The position numbers and the translations under genes were made by a program. Positions 13,399 to 24,378 of a DNA stretch of 64,000 bases are shown piece after piece. The notes below the pieces were generated by a model. That model was not told where the DNA came from, did not search any database, and saw nothing but the letters and a program-made list of their open reading frames with translations. This DNA comes from Eremophila alpestris peregrina (taxonomy: Eukaryota; Chordata; Aves; Passeriformes; Alaudidae). Position 1 is the stretch's first letter; each line of letters opens with the position of its first letter. The stretch is from NCBI GenBank assembly GCA_009792885.1, contig WMCF01000025.1, forward strand, positions 8,247,771 through 8,311,770. Reading direction: 5' to 3'.

Positions 13399-15324
13399 TA
13401 TTGTACCACATTTGATTTCTCCTCAGGAAAATGAGATTTTTTTTCTTATTGTACCACCCATTGCCGCCTTTTAGAAAAAGAATGTAATTGTTTCTGCATC
13501 CTGTTATTTCAGTTGGAGTGACAAAGATACTATTTCCAGGAATGATGAATAACAAAGGTTCTTACAACAAAGTGATACACATAAGTTGTTCTCTAAAATG
13601 GATGATAATATTTGAAATTCCATCTTAGGTTCACCCAGAGATGATGATGTTACATAGCATAACAAAAAAGTATAGTCTCATTTCAGTGTATGAAAGGAAC
13701 TGCCTTTCCTGCATGTTCAGATTTGCATGTCTATGGGATCTCATGTTTTGACTTCTTAAAAATCTTTTGAAATACTTTTTGTATTGCGTTTTTAGATAGG
13801 GACAATAGTGTAGTTCAAATGCTACAAGCTTAACAATTGTGTTGATATGAAAGGTCTCAGATTGGGAGGTTGACTTTTGATGAGGTAGGAAGTCTTTGCA
13901 ATCTAAGAGAATGAATGTGGATTCAATTATTCTTTCTCTTCCTACTCATTGTCTGTTCCAGAAAAATTGTCATAATGGCCAGGTTACATACAGCACCTTA
14001 CAATAAGTGATGCCTGAATAGCAAAAGATTACATAGCTTCCATGTACAGTACACAGCCTAATTTTTAGTCAACATTGTAATACAGACATACTGGCATAAA
14101 AAGACAAAGCCCTTCACACTTGAACGTAATGCACTGTTATCCTTTATTACACTGTTGTTCAAGCATATTTGTATGTACATCCATTACCGAAATCAGTGTT
14201 TAATCTGTGTGCAGAATTAGTTTACAGGCTCACAACTGTTTCAACTCATTTTTCATACTAGAGTTAGCACCCCTTTTCAAACTTTGTCATTATACTTTTT
14301 GAGTGTTGCAGATGTTAAAGGGAATTTCAGTAATTCACAACCATCATTTATATTACTCATCTGTAAACACTCAGCTCAGACCCACCAGCAATGCCATATG
14401 ACACATAGAATAGTATAATTACTGTCGTTGACAGTGTTTATTTCTTTTGAGAACTGGTTAAAATTATGTACTTTGCATATTTGAATACTTTACCATCTAT
14501 TAAAGTTATGTTGGCCAGAGCAATCTGGAAAAATCTATTGATTAAAAAAGTGAAAGCAAAAGGATACGTCATATTAACACATTTATGGTTTGAAGTGTAT
14601 AAGCCAGTCTGGAATTTGTTTAATTTAGTATATGACAGTTTATTCTAAAGAATATAATTGTGTTCCTTCTGCTTATATGGCCACTATAATGTGGTGTGTT
14701 CCTTGCCATTAGCAGAGCAGGATGGTTATTTCTAGCTGTCCCTCTTTGACAGAAAGACAAATTTCTTTTTATTGTTTTCTTGTCTCGTACAGATGAATAT
14801 ACATGTACTTTTCTGCCCTGTCTCTATTCTGCTTCCATTAGCTTATAAGCCACAAATGTGGCATTTTCCTTCCCTAGTTTTCCCACTCTAGCAAGCTGGT
14901 GCTTGAGATTTACTCCACTGTTTGAAAGAGTTTATATATAAAAAGGCATCAGCTAGAAAAAAAAGAAAAATAAACTGTGATTCCTTCTAAAACATTGTAG
15001 TGAGAGCAGTGAGGGTGTGTGGTAGCACTCATGAGCTAAGCAAACCACAAAAAGAAAATGTTGAGGGGCAGGGCAGGGCTCATCATGTGCTTCAGTGGGA
15101 CCCATGGGGCAGAGGCTTCACACACGACCAGCATGTGCCTGTGCTTACCTTCTGTTTGCTGTTTCTCAGCAGGTGTGCTGGCCCAGAAGGGCAAGGCAGG
15201 GCTCCAGTGTCTCTCAAACTGGCAAGAGGTGTCAAGAATGACAAGGATTTTGCAAGTGTGTTGGTTCCAAGCAGAAGTCCAGGTTGGTCTCCACTATCTA
15301 AGAGAGTCCTTGCAAACCTTGAGA

Positions 15325-15740
15325 TGGTCTTATGAAGACCACCAAAATGAGCACAGTCTTGGAGACCATGACAACCAGAGAAACTTTAGCCTAGGAAAAA
15401 AATGGACACTCAGGGTTTCTGGTCATCCCAAGGTCATTATAGAGAAGGTAAAGATACTCTCTTCACAAGGATCCACAGTGACAACAGCAAACGGGCACAA
15501 GTTGCTTCAAGGGAAATTCTGACTGGACTAAGAAAAAGCTCGTTCACCATGAGAACAATTATATGTTGGAATAGTTTGCCCAGAGAAGTGATGGAATATT
15601 CCTTGTTGGAAATATCCAGGATTGTGCTTTACAGAGCCCTGGGTGATTTAACCTAGAGTTCAGTCAGGCAATCTTCAGAGATCCCTTCCACTGCAGACAT
15701 TTCTATTATTCCACATTTCAGTGATTCTATTGCTTTGCTC
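15325..15740 (+). mobile_element. CR1 LINE 3' end, diverged
   Basis: The block carries a degraded copy of the end of CR1 ORF2 and its 3' untranslated region. ACGGGCACAAGTTGC resembles the usual GGGCACAAACTG. A frame reads WNSLPREVMEYSLLEIS, matching the conserved WN-LP-EV---SL-ei C-terminal motif of CR1 ORF2. This is followed by GATCCCTTCCACTGCAGAC and ATTCTATTGC-like tail octamers. Stops and substitutions show a dead, 5'-truncated copy. The upstream limit is uncertain; CR1-like similarity fades before about 15325. Confidence 0.75.
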
Positions 15741-17266
15741 CTCAGACTTATACCACCTGATAACATGATAGGGTGAGACACAAACCACAGAAATAAAGAC
15801 ACAGAACTATTGCCAGTGGCAAGCTGAATAATGCATGAAAATATATGAAATATTATGCATACATTCCATTAATTATGTTTTCTCAAGTGTTTCTGATGGT
15901 TGATTATTTGGCCCAGATTTTACATTGAACATCAGGTTATTTACCTGGGAGTTAGAACAAGTTAAATATGAGGATAAGATTTGTGCTTGAAATGTAAAAG
16001 ATCCTACAGAAATTTGAATCTCTAAGCAAATGAAGAACAGTTCAAGAACTGTTCCAATTACAAAACAGCCTTCAGAATTGAACGTCATCTGGAGTTCCTG
16101 AAGGAATTTACACCTGATTGTTATTCAATAAGAACGCCAGTATTTTTATTCTTTAGAATGATATGCTGCATAGACCCAGTATTAATAGAATGACATTCAG
16201 CTGAGACATTATAACCAACCACTTCATCAATACTTTCAGATGTTTCTAATCTTTCTGTCAAAGAGTCATCTGTGCTTTAGAAAAATGATACGCTAGGAAT
16301 GACAGATGCTTAAAGTGGAAGTGGCCTCCTTCATATTGGATATTTCCTTGTTTCATACTCTGAGGTTCCTGTTTTTTGTCCTGTACTAAAGGACTTGCAC
16401 TAAAATCTGTGTATGTGATTGTGTTTTGTATCATTAGTCACTCTGCTTATAACTAAGATAGGATACTTAAAAACAAAAGTTTTGCCTGGACTCCAGTTCT
16501 AAGCCAGTGTAACTTATTGCCCGAGGTACTCTGCTATCCATGTAAATAAACCATTTCACCTATATTACTTATAATATTTCCACATTCCAAGTCTAAAATG
16601 TTTTGCAGACTTTCACTTTTTTCCAGATGTTTCCATTTTTGATCTATCTCCAATTGCTGACAGCTGTATTCTCCTCATCTATTTATTGAAAAAAGAGCCA
16701 AAGAAAAAAAAGGTATATATTACAACTACACCTTTTAATCATACAGACTTCCAAGATTTTTGACAAAGGACAGCAATTTGTGTTTTGTCCTCAACATACT
16801 CTTATTTCAAAACACAGCAAACGGCCTGAGGAATGAGGAGCTTGATACTTTCATTGTAGCCCTGGAATTACAGGACTCTGGACCACACCTGTATGAACAA
16901 TGTGGTGTCAGGTAGCAAAATATGAAAAGACTTAATATTCATAGCAGTATAAGGTTGAGCTACACTGTCAGCAAACTCAGACAAAAAGTCCTCAGAGCTA
17001 GTTAAGGGGAAAATTGATGAACTACTATGTCACAGATAAAAAAAATTCTCAGTTTATTTAGTTTAACCTGAATCAGGACAGAAAAAAGTTATAGATTTTT
17101 AAATGACATAAAAAAATCTGCAATCATCTTTATTTTCAGGGTCAATATCAGTAATACAACAAATGAATCACACTACAAGACACTTTCAAACTAAACATTC
17201 TTTAAAAAGCAATCATCAGAATTTTTAATCATAAACATATACAGAGACAGATATTCTTAGACTTAC
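15741..17266. other. AT-rich DNA, no gene seen
   Basis: A donor-like CCCAG|GTAAAT on the minus strand near 15950 lies in a 71-codon frame with weak protein character. Nothing else stands out. Confidence 0.5.
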
Positions 17267-17355
17267 CATCACACCCATGGCATCCTCAAAGGATGTCTGG
17301 TTTACAAGCACCATTGCTCCTTCAAAAGTACTGGTTACCCTGCTTGCACTTTGTC
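17267..17355 (-). other. Candidate internal exon, low confidence
   Basis: On the minus strand, TCTTATAG precedes 89 bases that end in ATG|GTAAGTCT, a strong donor. One frame is open throughout and reads, in part, TFEGAMVLVNQTSFEDAMG. No domain is recognised. The acceptor is only moderate. Entry phase 1 and exit phase 0 do not match the neighbouring candidates at 24301-24378 or 10825-11023, so more exons would be needed. Its 5' part is duplicated by the library artefact at 17332-17489, which would break any annotation of it. Confidence 0.2.
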
Positions 17356-17391
17356 CTATAAGACATGGATGCTACAGCCTCATAAGGTGTC
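17332..17391 (+). repeat. 60 bp duplication, left copy (artefact)
   Basis: This 60 bp segment, starting TGGTTACCCTGC and ending AAGGTGTC, is repeated without a mismatch at 17430-17489 on the other side of the adapter junction. Identical copies beside an adapter are expected when a mate-pair read was joined into a contig, not from biological duplication. Confidence 0.93.
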
Positions 17392-17429
17392 CTGTCTCTT
17401 ATACACATCTAGATGTGTATAAGAGACAG
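17392..17429 (+). other. Tn5 mosaic-end pair, library junction adapter
   Basis: CTGTCTCTTATACACATCT at 17392-17410 is immediately followed by its exact reverse complement AGATGTGTATAAGAGACAG at 17411-17429. The 19 bp sequence is the hyperactive Tn5 transposase mosaic end used in tagmentation libraries, and the back-to-back pair is the circularisation junction of the mate-pair version of that kit. There is no transposase, no Tn5 or IS50 body and no 9 bp target duplication. This is residual adapter and not part of the genome. A frame read through it gives SYTHLDVYKRQ, the peptide signature of this contaminant. Confidence 0.97.
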
Positions 17430-17489
17430 TGGTTACCCTGCTTGCACTTTGTCCTATAAGACATGGATGCTACAGCCTCATAAGGTGTC
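17430..17489 (+). repeat. 60 bp duplication, right copy (artefact)
   Basis: Exact second copy of 17332-17391. Downstream sequence continues normally (TGTGTTGC), so the true genome most likely has a single copy and no adapter, and the contig is 98 bp too long here. Confidence 0.93.
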
Positions 17490-17778
17490 TGTGTTGCTCT
17501 CTATAACCTATTAATTCACAAGCTGATGAGAAAGCACCTCGTGATTTCTTGTGCACAGACAAACCTGAGGTGTGTGTGACCCTGTATTTTGCTGCCTGAA
17601 CTGCTGCCACATCAGCTGCAGAGCAGGCAGCTCATGGTGTCCCACAGTTGATGCCTAAAGAGGCTACCTGGAACAGTTGCTAGACAATGTTCAAGAAATA
17701 AAGTAGGTATTTATTTAAAAGCCTTCACAGGATACACCTTGGGCAGTACAAGAGCCCAGACATGGCTACACCCAAGAT

Positions 17779-17784
17779 GGGACC
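17779..17784 (+). repeat. Target-site duplication, left (GGGACC)
   Basis: Six bases abut the TG end of the inner LTR, matching GGGCCC on the other side with one substitution. Six bases is the usual duplication length for several retroviral integrases. Confidence 0.55.
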
Positions 17785-17917
17785 TGAGATTATCCTTCCT
17801 GTAGCCTCCTGAGACTCTCAGGCCAGCTCAGATCCCTAAGAGGCTTAGGGGGGGAATATACCAGACGTAGGACTGGAATTACCAAGAAGAGGCTCTCCCT
17901 GAGAGATGTCTGAAGCT

Positions 17918-17924
17918 CTTTATT
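17918..17924 (-). promoter_or_regulatory. LTR polyadenylation signal AATAAAG
   Basis: Minus-strand AATAAAG within the inner LTR, about 50 bases after its TATA box. Placement fits the R region of a retroviral LTR. Activity is not shown by the sequence. Confidence 0.6.
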
Positions 17925-17971
17925 CATGGTGGTCCATGCGGGAAAGAGAGCAAACAAAGAAATGCAGGGTC

Positions 17972-17978
17972 TTTTATA
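17972..17978 (-). promoter_or_regulatory. LTR TATA box
   Basis: Minus-strand TATAAAA preceded by CTTGGGAAAAAAAAC and, further upstream, a CCATTGG element. It marks the U3 promoter of the solo LTR, which if active would transcribe toward lower coordinates. Confidence 0.6.
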
Positions 17979-18112
17979 AGTTTTTTTTCCCAAGGAGGGG
18001 ATATTTGGTCCCTGGCCAATGGGATAGGGGGAGAGGGGAAAGTCGGGAAGGATGTCTAACCATTCCATCACATCTTGGGGGGAGGAAAACCGTTTCTCAG
18101 AGGAATGCAACA

Positions 18113-18118
18113 GGGCCC
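18113..18118 (+). repeat. Target-site duplication, right (GGGCCC)
   Basis: Partner of GGGACC at 17779-17784, with one substitution since insertion. Around it the outer LTR reads CCCAAGATGGG on both sides, so the host LTR had a short internal tandem at the target. Confidence 0.55.
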
Positions 18119-18360
18119 AAGATGGGTGCCCAGTCACAAGTCTTAACACTTTTATAAGTTTTGGTCCATTTACATATTGGAGTTAATTGTATAATTACAG
18201 CTTCAGGTTATGAAGTCCCATCCTCCCAGTTTGCTCTCTTCAATTCACCATCATTTATGCTCTTGGGCCTGAGGCTGTAATGGCTATCCTTGGTTCTCAG
18301 GCCAGAAAAGGATTGTTTTGTCTAACTAAACTATGAAGAGAACTTGCTAACACTTTATAT

Positions 18361-21300
18361 GAAGTTCAGAGTCACACACTAAGACACTACAGAAAAATAT
18401 GAAAGCTAAAACTTAAGGCATCAAAGGGAGTTTGCTCTTGCTGGCCAAAGCAAAGAGATGATGCTGGTAGGGCAAATTCTGGCACTGTTGAACCAAGTTT
18501 TGATGACTGCTGTTTCCACTCCAAGGTCTTTGATTCCTGCTACAAATTTTTATTATTCTTTTATACTGCTTTCAAGATGAATTTATGCTTTGTTTCTGAA
18601 GTCCCCCCATTACTGTTTAATCCTGCTGATGGTGGCCTTTCTCTTACACATGATTGGGTTTTGGCAAACACACCTTTTTTGTGTGTTTGATACACGCACA
18701 CTGACTTCACGTTCTTACTAACAAAGTGTGCTAATATTTAATACCAAAAGATTAAGATTATAAAACTTAATATTTATAAAAGATTTGGCAAGGACAGAGA
18801 AAGTGAACACTGTCACAATGGAATAGCTACAAAGGACTCCTGCTAGAAGTAGGTAGAAACACTTCTACTCAAAAAGACATTCTTTGTCTGGAATTGAACA
18901 TGTGCATAATAATAAATAAGCATAACACTATTATTAGCACTTTAAAATCCCCTCACTTGACTATGGCCCGCATGTGTGAGAAGTGTGTGTGTGTTGTGAT
19001 TGCAAATCACTTGAAAACAAACTCAGAAGAGATGTGGTATGTCAATACATGTCCATGACCAAAAACCCCAAACAGGTGGCTCAAATGTAGCTACACTACA
19101 GATGGCACTGCAGATTTAGCTTTATTTCTTAACTGCATTGCTTCTCTTTGTCTACCTGCTTGGATATCCCTTTTTTGCTTAGTTATCCAGCCAAATACAG
19201 ATTTTATGAAAGGAAATATATCTTGATTTTGTTCATTCTAAAGAATAAGTCCTTTCCTTGATATGACAGAAGTCATAGCAGGAAAGAAGGAAAAGAAAAA
19301 TGTTTTGCTTTTGTTAAAAACCTTTTTTGGTTTAATTAAGTATAATGCACCAACCCATGCTGTCAGAGGCTTCTCTGATTGTAAGAATCCATTGGGAATG
19401 TAGATTTTTAATCACATTATATAAGCAATCAACACAACAAACTTATTTTTCTTATGACTTATGGGTCTTCGGGGGCATCAGATGTGTTCAGCACTAATTA
19501 TCTAATTATATAATGTGAGTTACATTGTTCGAGTTGAAATAACTTATATTATGAATTATGCTAGTAAGAAGAATTTGACTCTGTACCTTCCTATAAAGCA
19601 ATTGGAGCAATTTGAACACCAGCAGGCCTAACACTTTAGCATACATGCTAAATAATTTTTAAGTTACATACAGAAACCAGAAATTTTTTTCAGCACTGAA
19701 TGTTTTTACCTTCATCTTCCAGAGGCTGGATCAAGCTACAGCCTTGACTGTTACATTATTTTCTACAATAAAATCAGCATGTCCTGATAGGAGTTTTACA
19801 GCCCTTGAACTTATCTAAGAGAAGTTAAGTTATTGTCTGTTTGCACGTCTCTGGCAGAAGAGATTAAATGGCAACATGTTAGCTAACATTTGGTCTTTGG
19901 GGTAAAGAAAGAAAACAAGTTACTAAAAAGAACTGGTGCTGGTATCACTGGGTTTGTGTGACTGCCTGCCAGTACTGACTGCCTACCCAGCTCAGCAGGG
20001 AACTCTGTTATGCCAGCAGTATCCTCACCTTTCTTAGCAGACTTCCCTGATACATAGATATTAAATACAAAGTGATTTTCATGAGCATTTCAAGGAAATG
20101 AGACACTTTTGATTTAAAACCCCTCTTCTAGTGCTTGAATTATGGAAACCATAGCTGGAAATCTGTCCCAATCAGAAAAGAGCTAAATGACAAACAATCC
20201 TGCTTCCTTTGAAGGATTATCCTTCTGTATGTACAGACTAGTGTTACCTTATCCTTTTCTGGCCAGAGAGCTACATGGGACACCGAGATTTTGATTAGCA
20301 ACCAGAATTTACACTTTTCAAACCCCATGAGTTCCAAGATGGGGTTCCCTCCCCAGTAAACATGTAAGGCCTACGCTGCTCCTTTAGGACTTTACATCCT
20401 ATGGTATGAGTTTGATTTCACACACTTAGATACCTACTCGCTGAGATGGGCAAGACTCAGGAGCCCTAAGATTGGAATGTTCTGTTGAGATATCTAGCTG
20501 TGTATGTTAAAAGGTTTTTATAAGCCTATAAAAACACTCTCCTGCCCAATTTATTTATACCACTCACCCCTCATGGGAATAAAGCCAAAATGCCTAATTA
20601 TGTTTAATCAAATATGAATTTTATTAGACATGCAAAAGGACTAAAATGGGAATACCTCCAAGATAAAAATGCTTTAGGACAGTCTATCCTAAAACAATTT
20701 CCACAAACTCTAATAAGAAAGTCGAGTTAATAAGTTTCCTTAAATTAAATGCTGGTAAAAGAAATCCAAATACAGTTAATAAATGTATAAAGCTATTGGA
20801 TATATTTTGAAAATGAGAATGGAAGATTTTTGAAGGCCTGAATAAAACAAAAGATTTCACCTTGTGGATGTCAAGATAAAGATGGTGATGAAAATAAAGG
20901 TGTATTTTCACATATGAACACACTGTGGTCCTAAGGTTCATATGATGGATTCTGGAAACAGCAACCAGCCATTCACATATCACTGCGTCAAAGATGTCAC
21001 TTCTTTGCATACTCAAAAAATAAATGACTATACACCCCATGGGGTACCAACCCCCAAAGAATTCAAATCTACTTCAGTTGCTGCTGAAACAAAACCAGAC
21101 TGAAGAAGTAGATGTTAAGGCCTTCTGGCCCTGTGGGCTTTTGTCATTTTCAAAAAAAATCACTGAACAAGTAAGAATGCTTATTCATTACCAAAAAATA
21201 TGCTCTCCATGATCCAAAAAGCAAACAAAACTCTAAATATAAATAGAAGTAATTTATATTCTTTCTAGTTGAATTTTATGATAAAGTGGAATTGATAATT

Positions 21301-24300
21301 TTATGACAGCTTGAAGACTTTTGTCAGCCATTTTGCCTAGCATTTCTTCCTTGAAAATATACAAATCCTTTTTCACCCCCCAAAAATAATTTTAACATTC
21401 AAAAATTGATTTCATTTTTGTATTTGAAATAAAAAAAAGAGATGAAGAGAAGTCTTAGGTAACAGCAGATAACTGTATTCTGCTGTGAATCCTGCTGTTA
21501 CAGGATTTCATCAAAGTTTTGCTCTATCTGTCCCTGCAGGAAACTGAGAGAAGAGATTGATTTTCTTGCAGTGTATGTACAAAAAAAAAAGGAAAATACA
21601 TGAAAACCCAAATGCACATATTAACTAGATTTCCTAGAAGTTGCTACTAATTTCAGGGTGTACATCTCTGGAGATCTACAGAGCAGTTTGGAAAGAAACA
21701 AACTATACTTTGGGAAGAGCATAGCTTCATTGGCCTTATTAGAAAGAAGGGCTATAAGAGGTACAGTTCCAAGAGCAGGGGTGTTTTAGAGAAAAGTACT
21801 TTGTGCTTTTGGATTTTATCCACGTAGAAGAAAGTGCCATGATTTGAAGGGAAAGGTTGTGAATTTTAAAGGAATATTATTATTTTTTGTACTGAGTATT
21901 ATTTATTAGTACAGAGGTATTAAAAAAGCAATCTGCAATCATAATCCTTTGAAGAAAATTTATTTAGCAACCAAAAAATAATGCTTGTTGAACCCTACAA
22001 AAAAACTTAATTACTGAGACTGGTTACCCTCTTCCCACACAGTTATTTTTCAGTGAAATTCTTGCCTGTCAGAAATGCTTGCCAATTTGAGCCCTCAGCA
22101 TGCTGCCAGGTCAGCTCTGATTCTTTCCCTCTATTCGTAATTAGAAATACCTTCTAAAAAAGTATTCTTCAAGTTCTGTGCTTCCAGTCTGTAAGCCTAA
22201 GTTTTGTTCCCAGTACTGGTGGTATCTGTCCCCATTCTGCAGCTGAATGTCTTCTTCTCATGAAGTACTGAGAGATCACGAAAATGAAGCTTGTTTTCTT
22301 TTCATTTAAGTTCAAAGAGCTTAGCAAGGCTGCCAAGCTGACATTCAGTTGATGTTATATCATGAAATTAGTCTTTCTAGTTGCTGAAGTATAAATTAAA
22401 CTTGTTCTCAGAGCAAAATTAACAGGGAAAATTTTCCATGCAGCTGAAGAAACTCATGGAAGTGGGGAACTTTTGCTTGACAAGGCAATCAAAAGAAACT
22501 GGAATGGTGGTGGTTAACTTTCAACTAGACTTCCATTGCCACTGAAAGGAGGAAAATAGTCCTTTCTTCATTGGCAAGGCACATATATGCTCATAGGTGG
22601 AAAACAAATGTGGAAAAGACATCCTAAAAAGCTCCTAATAGGAGCAATTACATCTTCCTTTCAGAATCCTTGCAGAATCAGAATGATCCTGAAAACTCCT
22701 CCAAACAACATCACCTAATGTTATTCTTTACTGAAATAAAGTTTCTCATGAGAGGAAAAGTAGCTGTTAAATATGCCTTCATGAGACAACAGTTCTTCTG
22801 AAAGTGATTGTGGAATGTATATGCCAATGAAAGGGCAGAGACAGGCTGTAAGGGCCGGCCTGGAGGTCTGCCAGCAGAAGATGCACATTTCAGTTGCTGT
22901 GAGGAGTGTTACCAGAATGTTGTGCTAATTGTAGAAATCACCTATTAAATATTTCAGTCAGGAGCGTATTTTTTCATTTAAGGGCAAATTTAAGTTCGTA
23001 TAGTTCAAAACCTAACTAGTGGTGTTTCATTTGGCAGGAGAAACCCTGGATAGGATCCAAATATGAAGCCTTTATGCATGTTAGTCTTCCCTAGGCCTAG
23101 GGAAATTGATGTTATTTTAAAGCATACGAGTTCATGCATTTTTATTAGCATGTGCTTAGAATACTATTTCACAGTTAGCAGCTACCAGAGACACATTAAA
23201 CTTGCTTTAGAAATATGATGTCTAGTCATGATCAATGCTAAGGATGATGCCTGCGCTGTTTGCAGCTTGACACTTGCAAATAAGCTATTAATTCAGATGT
23301 GCTTACTAGCTTGTTGTGCAATGTCTGAGTTCATCCAGGCAATACCACTGAAATTGATTTCTCTGTGGAAAAGAACAGAATTAAAGAGATTCATCACATG
23401 AATAAGTATCACACAAGATGGTGTTAACATAGCCTGGCAGTGGTGCTTCCAAAGTTATCTGGGGCTTCTTGTAATCCCCCATTCACACAAGCTCTGTTAT
23501 GGACCACTGACAGGAAAAAAGGATCATCTGCCCATTACCCATATTCTGTACTGAACAGGACATCTTCAACAGGACACCTCAGATTGCATACCTTTCAGAT
23601 GTGGATCTCACTCTTCCTCTGACTTTCTCATTTTCCACTAACTTTTACATATATATGGGATGGTAAAAAGGACAATGCTAAAAATACATTGAAATAAATT
23701 ATACTATTCCCTTAGTTAGTAAACAATCTGTTATTTATGAATGACAGCAGGAAAAAAAAATCAACAAAAAAGTTGTTATTCTTGACTTGCACTGAAATGC
23801 TTGCTTGCCATACCAGTGATACAGCAATGTGTGTACTACTGTGGATGCAGATGCCTGACTTATCTGACTGTAATAGGATGAAAAGAAAATTTGGTAGAGA
23901 AGAAAATGAAAATGTTAAAACATTTGCTGTTTTTATATATCTGCAATTGTATGTCTTCCTTATGCATAGCATAGCAAATCTCCTTTTTCATCCATTTTAG
24001 ATTACAGTTGCAGATTTAGAAATGCCCTTTTTGTACAAGTCATAACTGGCAGCAAAAGCTGCTCTTTGAAATTGTCTGTTTGGGTCTTCTGACCCTAAAA
24101 GTTGCTGTGATACTTCTAATGTCCTCTCACCATTTCACAAGGAGTGTGATACAGCTCTGGAACTTGTGATGGCTCAGAAAAGGAGCTCATCTCTGTCTTT
24201 GGAGGCTTATAAGACATCCAGACATAGCCATGGTTAGCATGACTGTCTGCCTTGCAGTGGGATATTGGACTGCATGACCCCAGAGGAAGAAATAAATTAC
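18361..24300. other. Unique AT-rich DNA, no gene seen
   Basis: Several donor-like sites on the minus strand (near 20030 and 20250) lack convincing exons. A CCTATAAAAAC followed about 50 bases later by AATAAAG (20526-20585) resembles an LTR promoter but has no LTR ends. A TAATTA-rich block at about 19490-19560 may be conserved non-coding DNA, which cannot be judged from one species. Confidence 0.5.
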
Positions 24301-24378
24301 CTTCTTTGTACATCTATTTTTGAATTTAAGCTTGAAATTGAAATCTGCCCATAGGGCATAGTCAGAAAGAGATTAACA
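24301..24378 (-). other. Candidate internal exon, low confidence
   Basis: On the minus strand a good acceptor (ATGTATCTTCATTTCACAG) leads 78 bases to AGAAG|GTAATTT. One frame stays open and includes NLFLTMPYGQISISSLNSK. No domain recognised. Entry and exit phases are both 2, and neither joins directly to the candidates at 34615 or 17355. A chance pseudo-exon is as likely as a real one. Confidence 0.2.

Larger units (their letters stand above)
11041..15324. other. AT-rich DNA with two small tandem repeats
   Basis: No gene is supported. Small tandem structures are listed separately (12026-12055, 13361-13398). A strong pyrimidine-rich acceptor-like tract lies on the minus strand at 12621-12650, but I see no usable donor after it. 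Confidence 0.5.
17785..18112 (-). mobile_element. Solo ERV LTR, 328 bp, nested insertion
   Basis: Read on the minus strand the element starts TGTTGC and ends ATCTCA, so it has the canonical TG...CA ends. It holds a CCCATTGGCC (CCAAT-type) box, TATAAAA (plus 17972-17978) and AATAAAG (plus 17918-17924), spaced about 50 bases apart, as in a short U3-R-U5 LTR. It is flanked by GGGACC and GGGCCC, a 6 bp target duplication with one mismatch. It has no internal retroviral genes, so it formed by recombination between two LTRs. The intact boundaries and motifs suggest a younger age than the LTR it interrupts. Open frames across it are shadows. Confidence 0.8.
17649..18360 (-). mobile_element. Older ERV LTR, interrupted by a younger LTR
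   Basis: In minus orientation the block shows an LTR-like order: a start near TGTTAGCAAGTTC at about 18352, a TATA element (CTTATAAAAGTG, plus 18148-18159), then AATAAA (plus 17710-17715), with a likely end near 17649. Two parts, 17649-17784 and 18113-18360, flank the 328 bp solo LTR at 17785-18112 that interrupts it downstream of its TATA box. No gag, pol or env and no primer-binding site are present, so this is a solo LTR remnant. The outer limits are approximate and I could not find a target-site duplication. The family resembles a bird LTR I recall, but I do not name it. Confidence 0.6.

Noticed and set aside
17392..17429. Natural Tn5/IS50 insertion or a biological inverted repeat
   Set aside because: Only the two 19 bp synthetic mosaic ends are present, abutting, with no transposase and a 60 bp duplication in place of 9 bp.
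17277..17459. 60-codon plus-strand open frame containing SYTHLDVYKRQ
   Set aside because: It reads through the library adapter and its false duplication, so it is not a gene.
20518..20590. CCTATAAAAAC followed by AATAAAG, an LTR-promoter look-alike
   Set aside because: No TG...CA ends, no target duplication and no family similarity. Both words are expected by chance in AT-rich DNA.
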